Below are positions 14,522 to 20,784 of a stretch of DNA of 22,266 nt, one piece after another. Source of the DNA: Allosphingosinicella sp. (GTDB lineage: Bacteria > Pseudomonadota > Alphaproteobacteria > Sphingomonadales > Sphingomonadaceae); the NCBI GenBank assembly GCA_030146745.1, contig JASLBD010000044.1, positions 1 through 22,266 on the forward strand, read 5' to 3'. The stretch's first letter is position 1. Each line of letters starts with the position of its first letter. A program made the translations under genes and the position numbers. Under the pieces are notes generated by a model. That model worked only from the letters and a program-made list of their open reading frames with translations, did not search any database and was not told the origin of the DNA.

Positions 14522-15958
14522 ATGCCACGGCCCCTGAAGCTCGATCCGGACAGGCTGTTCCCCGCCGATCCGAGCACCCGCTCGATCGCCCGCCTGCTTT
14601 ACCGCGACGTCGCCGCACTTCCGATCGTGAGCCCGCACGGCCATACCGATCCCGCCTGGTTCGCCACCGACGCGCCGTGGAGCGATCCGGCTTCGCTTCT
14701 CCTGGCGCCCGACCATTATCTCTACCGGATGCTCTACAGCCAGGGGGTACCGCTCGAGGCCCTCGGGGTCCCGAGCCGGGCCGGCCCCTCCCGCGCCGAC
14801 CCACGTGAGGCATGGCGCCTGTTCGCGAGCCATTATTATCTCTTCCGCGGCACTCCCTCGCGGCTGTGGCTCGACCAGGTCTTCACGGAGGTGTTCGGCC
14901 TCGAGGTCGCGCTGGAGGCCGCCACCGCCGATTTGTACTTCGATCGCCTGGCGGAGGCGCTTGCTACTCCAGCCTTCCGGCCGCGCGCGCTCTTCGAACG
15001 CTTCGACATCGAGCTTCTGGCGACCACGGAAGGCCCGCACGAAGATCTCGTCCATCACGCGGCCATCCGCCAGTCCGGCTGGCCCGGCCGGGTCGTCACG
15101 ACCTACCGGCCCGATGCCGTGATCGATCCCGAGCATGAGGATTTCGCCGCCGCCCTCGCCGCCTTCGGCGAGCTGTCGGGCGAGGACGTGCACGGCTGGA
15201 CGGGCTATCTCGCGGCGCACAGGAAACGGCGCTCGGACTTCCGCGCCGCCGGTGCCACCGCCACCGACCACGGTCACCCCACCGCCCGCACGGCCGACCT
15301 GTCCCGGCCCGAGAAGGAAGCCCTGTTCGGCCGCATCGTCGACGGGAGCTGGTCGCCGCGCGAGGCCGAGACCTTCCGGGCCCAGATGCTAACCGAGATG
15401 GCCGAGATGAGCCTGGAGGACGGGATGGTGATGCAGATCCACCCGGGTTCCTTCCGCAACCACAACCGCCGTCTCCACCGCGACTATGGCCGCGACAAGG
15501 GCGCCGACATCCCGAGCCGCACCGATTATGTGAACGCCCTGAAGCCGCTGCTCGACCGCTTCGGCAACGAGGCGGAGCTCAGCATCATCCTCTTCACGCT
15601 CGACGAAAGCGCTTATGCCCGCGAGCTCGCCCCGCTCGCCGGCCATTATCCCTGCCTGAAGCTGGGCCCCGCCTGGTGGTTCCACGATTCGCCGGAAGGC
15701 ATGCGCCGCTTCAGGGAGATGACGACGGAGACCGCGGGCTTCTACAACAGTGTCGGCTTCAACGACGACACCCGGGCCTTCCTCTCCATCCCCGCCCGCC
15801 ACGACGTCGCCCGCCGGGTCGACTGCGCGTTCCTGGCCAGGCTCGTCGCGGAGGGCCGGTTGCAGGACTGGGAAGCCGCCGAGCTGGCGCACGAGCTGGC
15901 TTACGGCCTCGTCAAGCGCGCCTATCGCCTGGACCCGCCGCGGGTGATGGCGGCGTGA
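14522..15958 (+). CDS. uxaC: Uronate (glucuronate/galacturonate) isomerase
   Basis: 478 residues, near the 470 of E. coli UxaC. It interconverts D-galacturonate and D-tagaturonate, and D-glucuronate and D-fructuronate, the entry step of the isomerase pathway. It is an amidohydrolase-superfamily protein: the metal-binding HxH is His39 and His41 in the block SPHGHTDPAWF. Other family marks are FRGTPSRLWLDQVF near 117, MQIHPGSFRNHNRR near 303 and AWWFHDSPEGMRRF near 384. The start at 14522 is preferred over an in-frame ATG at 14441, because GGAGAG at 14513-14518 precedes it, the family N-terminus begins there, and the upstream start would place coding sequence over operator 4. It is the first gene of a five-gene plus-strand unit. 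Confidence 0.94.
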   Translation: MPRPLKLDPDRLFPADPSTRSIARLLYRDVAALPIVSPHGHTDPAWFATDAPWSDPASLLLAPDHYLYRMLYSQGVPLEALGVPSRAGPSRADPREAWRLFASHYYLFRGTPSRLWLDQVFTEVFGLEVALEAATADLYFDRLAEALATPAFRPRALFERFDIELLATTEGPHEDLVHHAAIRQSGWPGRVVTTYRPDAVIDPEHEDFAAALAAFGELSGEDVHGWTGYLAAHRKRRSDFRAAGATATDHGHPTARTADLSRPEKEALFGRIVDGSWSPREAETFRAQMLTEMAEMSLEDGMVMQIHPGSFRNHNRRLHRDYGRDKGADIPSRTDYVNALKPLLDRFGNEAELSIILFTLDESAYARELAPLAGHYPCLKLGPAWWFHDSPEGMRRFREMTTETAGFYNSVGFNDDTRAFLSIPARHDVARRVDCAFLARLVAEGRLQDWEAAELAHELAYGLVKRAYRLDPPRVMAA

Positions 15959-15971
15959 GCTTCGCTATCCT

Positions 15972-16068
15972 CGTCGTCCCGGCGAAAGCCGGAATCCATG
16001 AACACGGAGGCTGGAGGCTGCCTTCCGACGCCCGTGTTCATGGATCCCGGATCAAGTCTGCGATGACG
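15972..16068. repeat. Interspersed inverted repeat R5 between uxaC and kduI
   Basis: The left arm carries CCCGGCGAAAGCCGGAATCC and ATGAACACGG; the right arm carries CCGTGTTCATGGATCCCGG, ATCAAGTCTG and CGATGACG. The inner stems pair well, while the two outer small hairpins are of different subtype (GAAA on the left, GATCAAG on the right). It occupies most of the 139-bp gap inside the operon. Confidence 0.82.
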
Positions 16069-16097
16069 AAACCCCTTCCCTTCTGAACGGAGCCCCC

Positions 16098-16937
16098 ATG
16101 TTCGAACGCACCTATTACGCCACCCACCCCGACATGATGGAGTGCGTCTCCAACGAGGAGCTGCGCGACCGCTATCTGATCCAGGACCTGTTCCGGGAGG
16201 GCGAGTGCGTCCTCAACTACACGCACGCGGACCGATTCGTGATCGGCGGAGTCCTGGTCGGAGCGGCGCCGGTGGCGCTCCCGGCCCAGACGGAGCCGCC
16301 CTCCGCCGCTGGGCACCCCTTCCTCGAGCGCCGCGAGCTCGCCATCGTCAACGTCGGCCGCACGCCGGGCACCGTCACCGTCGACGGCGAATCGTTCGAG
16401 CTCGGCAACAAGGATTGCCTCTACGTCACCATGGGCGCCAAGGACGTGAGCTTCGCCGGCGCGGGCGCCAAATTCTACCTCGCCTCCTGCCCCGCCCACA
16501 AAGCCTTCCGGACCCGGAAGCTGGAGATTGCCCAGGCCAATGCGCTGGAGCGCGGAAGCCTCGAGGAATCGAACGAGCGCACCATCTACCAGCTCGTCAT
16601 CCCCGGCGTGTGCGACAGCGCCCAGCTTGTCATGGGCCTCACCGTGCTCAAGCCGGGATCGGTCTGGAACACGATGCCGCCGCACATTCACGAGCGGCGC
16701 AGCGAGATCTATTTCTACTTCGAGCTGGACGGCGAGAACGACCGCGTATTCCATTATATGGGCGAAGGCGAGGCAATGCGGCACATCGTCATCGCCAACG
16801 ACGAAGCGGTGATCAGCCCGCCCTGGTCGATCCACATGGGCTCCGGCACCCGCGCCTACGCCTTCATCTGGGCGATGGCGGGCGAGAATCAGGACTATAC
16901 CGACATGAACGTCCTCGACATCTGCCAGCTTCAGTGA
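16098..16937 (+). CDS. kduI: 5-dehydro-4-deoxy-D-glucuronate isomerase
   Basis: 279 residues, the usual KduI length (278 in E. coli). It converts 5-keto-4-deoxyuronate, the spontaneous form of the unsaturated uronate released by pectate-lyase-type cleavage, to 2,5-diketo-3-deoxygluconate. It is a cupin-type zinc enzyme: His196 and His198 in [11 protein letters not shown], Glu203 and His246 in [10 protein letters not shown] match the zinc ligands of the family. The N-terminus [20 protein letters not shown] and the C-terminus [16 protein letters not shown] are strongly conserved. The ATG at 16098 has GGAG at 16089-16092. Its presence shows that the locus handles unsaturated products of polyuronate lyases as well as free uronates. 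KduD follows, after a repeat-filled gap. Confidence 0.96.
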   Translation: MFERTYYATHPDMMECVSNEELRDRYLIQDLFREGECVLNYTHADRFVIGGVLVGAAPVALPAQTEPPSAAGHPFLERRELAIVNVGRTPGTVTVDGESFELGNKDCLYVTMGAKDVSFAGAGAKFYLASCPAHKAFRTRKLEIAQANALERGSLEESNERTIYQLVIPGVCDSAQLVMGLTVLKPGSVWNTMPPHIHERRSEIYFYFELDGENDRVFHYMGEGEAMRHIVIANDEAVISPPWSIHMGSGTRAYAFIWAMAGENQDYTDMNVLDICQLQ

Positions 16938-16944
16938 GGCGGGT

Positions 16945-16995
16945 GACGGGACAAATATCCGGGACGGGACAAATACGCGGGACGGGACAAGCCCG
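16945..16995. repeat. 18-bp tandem repeat after kduI
   Basis: Units begin at 16945, 16963 and 16981: GACGGGACAAATATCCGG, GACGGGACAAATACGCGG and a partial GACGGGACAAGCCCG. The last copy runs into inverted repeat R6. No coding or binding role is evident. Confidence 0.8.
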
Positions 16996-17088
16996 TCGTC
17001 CCGGACTTGATCCGGGATCCATGAACACCGCCGACGGAATTTCGGCACCGTCAGCGTTCATGGATTCCGGCTTTCGCCGGAATGGCGG
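16994..17088. repeat. Interspersed inverted repeat R6 between kduI and kduD
   Basis: The left arm carries CCGGACTTGATCCGGGATCC then ATGAAC; the right arm carries GTTCATGGATTCCGGC then TTTCGCCGGAAT. It is the same family as R5, with the two hairpin subtypes on the opposite arms. It ends about 13 nt before the kduD start codon and 2 nt before its AAGGAG ribosome site. Confidence 0.8.
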
Positions 17089-17101
17089 ATAAGGAGCGAC
17101 A

Positions 17102-17872
17102 ATGAGCAATTCCTTCGACCTTGCCGGCCGCGTCGCAATCGTCACCGGCGCCAATACCGGCATCGGCCAGGGCATCGCCGTCGCGCTCGCCCGGGCGGGC
17201 GCCGACGTGGCGCTGGTCGGCCGCTCGAGCGCCGACGGGACGGCGGAGCTGGTGCGCGCCGCGGGCCGCCGCGCCCTGCTCGTCCCGGCCGACCTCTCCA
17301 CCATCGCCCCGATCCCGGACGTCGTCGAGCAGACTCTGGCCGAGCTTGGCGGGCTCGACATCCTCGTCAACAATGCCGGGATCATCCGCCGCGCCGACGC
17401 GGTCGATTTCAGCGAGGAGGATTGGGATGCCGTGATCGACACCAACCTCAAGTCGGTCTTCTTCCTGAGCCAGGCGGCGGGTCGCCACATGATCGCGCGT
17501 CATGAGCAAGGGGGAGGGCGTGGCAAGATCGTCAATATCGCCTCGATGCTGAGCTTCCAGGGCGGCATCCGGGTGCCGAGCTACACCGCCTCCAAATCGG
17601 GCGTCGCCGGCCTCACCAAGCTGCTCGCCTGCGAGTGGGCGTCGAAGGGGATCAACGTCAATGCGATCGCGCCCGGCTATATCGCCACCAACAACACCGC
17701 CGCGCTCCAGGCCGACGAGACCCGCAACCGTCAGATATTGGAGCGTATCCCCGCCGCGCGCTGGGGGGAGCCGTCCGACCTCGGCGGCGCCGCGGTGTTC
17801 CTCGCCTCCACCGCGTCCGATTACGTCAACGGCCACGTCCTCGCCGTCGACGGCGGCTGGCTGGCGCGATGA
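17102..17872 (+). CDS. kduD: 2-dehydro-3-deoxy-D-gluconate 5-dehydrogenase (SDR family)
   Basis: 256 residues, a classical short-chain dehydrogenase. Visible are the NAD(P)-binding TGANTGIG (15-22), NNAG (90-93), catalytic Ser148 and the YTASK motif with Tyr161 and Lys165. KduD reduces 2,5-diketo-3-deoxygluconate to 2-keto-3-deoxygluconate (KDG), joining the unsaturated-uronate branch to the main pathway. SDRs are hard to assign alone (gluconate 5-dehydrogenase is close), but the position right after kduI and before kdgK, and the FDLAGRVAIVTG start, make KduD the best call. AAGGAG at 17091-17096 is the ribosome site. The upstream gap is filled with repeats. Confidence 0.9.
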   Translation: MSNSFDLAGRVAIVTGANTGIGQGIAVALARAGADVALVGRSSADGTAELVRAAGRRALLVPADLSTIAPIPDVVEQTLAELGGLDILVNNAGIIRRADAVDFSEEDWDAVIDTNLKSVFFLSQAAGRHMIARHEQGGGRGKIVNIASMLSFQGGIRVPSYTASKSGVAGLTKLLACEWASKGINVNAIAPGYIATNNTAALQADETRNRQILERIPAARWGEPSDLGGAAVFLASTASDYVNGHVLAVDGGWLAR

Positions 17873-17894
17873 ACCTTTTCCCGGGCAGATGGAA

Positions 17895-17982
17895 GGAAAG
17901 CCCTTCGACAGGCTCAGGGCGAACGGAGAATGCGACGAAGGTCCCCCACCCCGTTCGGGCTGAGCCTGTCGAAGCCCTTTCC
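17895..17982. repeat. Interspersed inverted repeat R7 between kduD and kdgK
   Basis: Two 32-bp arms (17895-17926 and 17951-17982), 24 bp apart, match at 28 of 32 positions as inverted copies, with the core CTTCGACAGGCTCAG. The sequence belongs to the TTCGACAGGCTCAG repeat seen in many proteobacteria and differs from R1-R6. In RNA it would form a very stable hairpin, ending about 10 nt before the kdgK ribosome site. Confidence 0.85.
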
Positions 17983-17999
17983 TTTTTCGGGAGAGTGAG

Positions 18000-19010
18000 A
18001 TGAACGGCACGATCGCCTGCTTCGGAGAAATCCTCCTGCGCATGACCGCGCCGGGGCGCGAGCTGATGCTTCAGAAGCCCGCACTCGACGTCTACGTGGC
18101 CGGCGCCGAGGCTAATGTCGGGGTCGCCCTCTCCAATCTCGGCCACTCGGTGAAGATGGTGACCTGCCTTCCCGCCAACGCGCTCGGCGAAGCGGCGCTT
18201 CGCGAACTGCGCCGCCACGGAGTCGACGTCTCCTCAGTGGCCCGGACCCCGGGTCGGATGGGCCTCTATTTCCTCACCCAGGGCGCCGGCCTTCGTGCCT
18301 CCGAGATTTTCTACGACCGCCAGGACAGCAGCTTCGCCCGGGCCTCGGCCGGCGATTTCGACTGGGACAGGCTACTCGAGGGCGTAACCCTCCTGCACAT
18401 GTCGGGCATCACCCCGGCACTCGGTCCGCGATCCGCCGAAGCCGCGGTCGCGGCGGCCGAGGCGGCGGGGCGGCTGGGCATCCCCATCTCTTTCGACGGC
18501 AATTACCGCGCCCAGCTCTGGCAAGCCTGGGACAGCGACCCCAAGGCGATCCTGACCCGGCTCGTCTCGAAGGCTCGGATCCTGTTCGGCAATCATCGCG
18601 ACATCTCGCTCCTGCTCGGGATGAAGTTCAGCGGCGAGGGCCCCGACCGCCGGCGCGAGGCCGCCGAGGCGGGTTTCGCCGCCTTCCCGAACCTGAAGAT
18701 GATCGCCTCCACCGCCCGCCACGTCGACGATGCCGACCGCCACCGCATCGCCGCCCGGATCGACACTCCCGAAGGCGCAGCCCAGACCGACGAGGTGGTC
18801 GTTGCCGGGATCGTCGACCGGATCGGCGCCGGCGACGCCTTCGCCGCGGGAATCCTGCACGGCGTCCGCGGCGGCCGCGACCTCGAATGGACGGTGCGCT
18901 CGGGCCTCGCCCTGACCTGCCTCAAGCATTCGCTCCCGGGCGATTTCAGCCTGTTCGGAGTGCGCGACATCCATGCCTTCATGGCCGGCGGCCTCGACGT
19001 CCGGCGATGA
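18000..19010 (+). CDS. kdgK: 2-dehydro-3-deoxygluconokinase (PfkB family)
   Basis: 336 residues of the ribokinase/PfkB family. It phosphorylates 2-keto-3-deoxygluconate to KDPG using ATP, the common exit of both branches of the locus. The N-terminus CFGEILLRMTAPGRE is typical of KdgK, followed by the GAEANVGVALSNLG sugar-binding block (35-48) and DRIGAGDAFAAGIL with the anion hole and catalytic base Asp279. ATG at 18000 with GGGAGAGTGAG just before it. The stop overlaps the esterase ATG (ATGA), so the two are coupled. The next enzyme, KDPG aldolase, is not in the window. Confidence 0.93.
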   Translation: MNGTIACFGEILLRMTAPGRELMLQKPALDVYVAGAEANVGVALSNLGHSVKMVTCLPANALGEAALRELRRHGVDVSSVARTPGRMGLYFLTQGAGLRASEIFYDRQDSSFARASAGDFDWDRLLEGVTLLHMSGITPALGPRSAEAAVAAAEAAGRLGIPISFDGNYRAQLWQAWDSDPKAILTRLVSKARILFGNHRDISLLLGMKFSGEGPDRRREAAEAGFAAFPNLKMIASTARHVDDADRHRIAARIDTPEGAAQTDEVVVAGIVDRIGAGDAFAAGILHGVRGGRDLEWTVRSGLALTCLKHSLPGDFSLFGVRDIHAFMAGGLDVRR

Positions 19011-20545
19011 TAAGCCGGCGCCTGTTCCTCGCCGGCACCGGCGCTCTGGCCGCGGCGCCCGCTTTCGCCCGGGGCGATCCGCTGGTGACGACCAGCCTCG
19101 GCCCGGTCCGCGGCACAAGCGAAGGCGGCCTCGCCGTCTTCCGCGGCATACGTTACGGCGTAGCCGAGCGCTTCCAGGCGCCGAAGCCGCCGCCTCGAAG
19201 CGGCGAGACGATCGCCGCGACGAGCTTCGGCCCTTCCGCGCCGCAAAGGGGCGAGCGCTACCGGCCGACCAGCGAGGATTGCCTGTTCCTCAACGTCTGG
19301 ACCCCGGAAGCCCGGCCGGGCGGGAAGCGGCCGGTCATGGTATATTTCCACGGCGGCGCCTACTCGACCGGTTCCGTCGCGGATCCTCTCAACGACGGAG
19401 GATTCCTGGCGAATGACGGCGATGTCGTCACCGTCACCGTCAACCACCGGCTCAACGCCTTCGGCTACCTCTATCTCGCCCGCCTCGACCCGCGCTTTCC
19501 CGACAGCGGCAATGCCGGCCAGCTCGACCTGATCCTGGCTCTCCAGTGGATAAGGGCGAACATCGCGGCCTTCGGCGGCGATCCCGGTCGGATCCTGGTC
19601 TTCGGCCAATCGGGCGGCGGGGCCAAGATCGCCACCCTGATGGGCATGCCGGCTGCCGAAGGCCTCTTCCACCGGGCGATCACGATGAGCGGCCAGCAGG
19701 TCACCGCCTCCGGCCCCCTCAACGCTACCGCCAGGGCCAAAGCCTATCTCGAGGCGCTGAAGCTGAAATCGGCCGACGGGCTGCTGGCCCTGCCGGCCGA
19801 GCGCCTCGCCGAGGGCCTCTCGGCGACCGACCCGATCCTCGGCGGCGGGGTCTATATGGGTCCGGTGCTCGACATGAAGTGGCTGACCCGCCACCCCTTC
19901 TGGCCGGACCCGCACCCGCAGTCGAACAGGATCCCGATGATCCTCGGCAACACGCGCGACGAGACCCGCGCCTTCATCGATCCCGGCAGCGAGACGGTGC
20001 GGACCCTGAGCTGGGGGAACCTCGCCGAGCGGATCGCGCCGGAGCTTCGGGTCGACATCCATCCGGAATGGGTAGTCTCCCAATATCGCCGCCGCTTCCC
20101 CTCCTGGACTCCGGAGCGGATCTTCTACGCCGCGACCACGGCCGGGCGGAGCTGGCCCGGCCAGGTGATCGAGGCCGATGCCCGGGCGCAAGCCGGAGCG
20201 CCGACCTGGGTCTATCAGCTCGACTTCCAGTCGCCGACCCAGCCGCGCCGGGGCGCGCCGCACACGATCGACATCGCGCTGGCGTTCGGAACGCTCGACG
20301 CCGAGGGCTCCTACACCGGCACCGGCGCGGAAGCGCGGGACCTCAGCCGGGCGATGATGAAGGCCTTCACGGCTTTCGCCCGGCGCGGAAACCCGAATGC
20401 GACGGGCGTTCCTGCGTGGCCGGCCTACCGCCTTCCCGAACGCACGACGATGGTCTGGGACAGGAAAAGCGCCGCCGTCGCCGATCCGCGCCGGTGGGAG
20501 CGCGAGCTGTTCGCCCGGGTGCCGTACGTCCAGCCCGGGACTTGA
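19007..20545 (+). CDS. Type-B carboxylesterase, exported
   Basis: 512 residues of the carboxylesterase type-B alpha/beta-hydrolase family. The N-terminus SRRLFLAGTGALAAAPAFA is a twin-arginine-like signal peptide. The oxyanion HGG is at 115-117, the early disulphide-type block EDCLFLNVWTP at 90-100, and the nucleophile Ser202 lies in FGQSGGGAK (GQSGG in place of the usual GESAG). The likely acid is Glu319 (or Asp318) in GNTRDE, and His419 lies in GAPHTIDI. The start at 19007 is set by the signal peptide and the 4-nt overlap with kdgK; the frame is open upstream without a family match. In this operon it may remove methyl, acetyl or feruloyl groups from pectic fragments in the periplasm; that is inference. 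No operator lies between it and kdgK. Confidence 0.9.
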   Translation: MISRRLFLAGTGALAAAPAFARGDPLVTTSLGPVRGTSEGGLAVFRGIRYGVAERFQAPKPPPRSGETIAATSFGPSAPQRGERYRPTSEDCLFLNVWTPEARPGGKRPVMVYFHGGAYSTGSVADPLNDGGFLANDGDVVTVTVNHRLNAFGYLYLARLDPRFPDSGNAGQLDLILALQWIRANIAAFGGDPGRILVFGQSGGGAKIATLMGMPAAEGLFHRAITMSGQQVTASGPLNATARAKAYLEALKLKSADGLLALPAERLAEGLSATDPILGGGVYMGPVLDMKWLTRHPFWPDPHPQSNRIPMILGNTRDETRAFIDPGSETVRTLSWGNLAERIAPELRVDIHPEWVVSQYRRRFPSWTPERIFYAATTAGRSWPGQVIEADARAQAGAPTWVYQLDFQSPTQPRRGAPHTIDIALAFGTLDAEGSYTGTGAEARDLSRAMMKAFTAFARRGNPNATGVPAWPAYRLPERTTMVWDRKSAAVADPRRWERELFARVPYVQPGT

Positions 20546-20560
20546 TCTCCGGGTGCGGGG

Positions 20561-20590
20561 TTGACAGGCTCCCGTCGTCGGGGCAGACAA
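20561..20590 (+). promoter_or_regulatory. Candidate promoter of the TonB-dependent receptor gene
   Basis: A perfect -35 hexamer TTGACA at 20561-20566, with only poor -10 candidates at the right distance (CAGACA or AGACAA, 20584-20590). Operator 5 starts 1-2 nt further on and would cover the transcription start. Tentative because of the poor -10. Confidence 0.3.
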
Positions 20591-20591
20591 A

Positions 20592-20605
20592 TGACACCGG
20601 TTACT
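20592..20605. promoter_or_regulatory. Hexuronate-regulon operator 5 (TonB-dependent receptor, distal)
   Basis: TGACACCGGTTACT, with the shared exact decamer. It lies 47 bp after the esterase stop and 179 bp before the receptor start. Confidence 0.83.
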
Positions 20606-20726
20606 TAATGGCCGGTAAGGGGCGACTTCGCAACCATAGCGGAGCGGTCCTGAGAGAGGATAAAGACGCGTCCGCGCGCCGAACACTCCCGAACGCGGCT
20701 CGCGCCGCCACCTTCGCGCTGGTTTT

Positions 20727-20740
20727 AGACACCGGTGTCA
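20727..20740. promoter_or_regulatory. Hexuronate-regulon operator 6 (TonB-dependent receptor, proximal)
   Basis: AGACACCGGTGTCA, the most palindromic copy, one base from TGACACCGGTGTCA; the decamer is on the minus strand. It lies 44 bp before the receptor ATG. Its centre is 135 bp from that of operator 5, a spacing at which LacI-type tetramers could form a loop. Confidence 0.83.
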
Positions 20741-20784
20741 GCAATGGGCCGGCGGGTGGTCGCCGAATAGGGAGGTTCATCGTC

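Noticed and set aside
16945..16995. The 18-bp tandem units as binding-site iterons or an origin
   Set aside because: Only two and a half copies, lying in an operon gap beside an inverted repeat, with no replication gene nearby.
9057..17982. The series of repeats as a CRISPR array
   Set aside because: The repeats are dispersed, inverted, of several families, and separated by genes; there is no regular repeat-spacer pattern.
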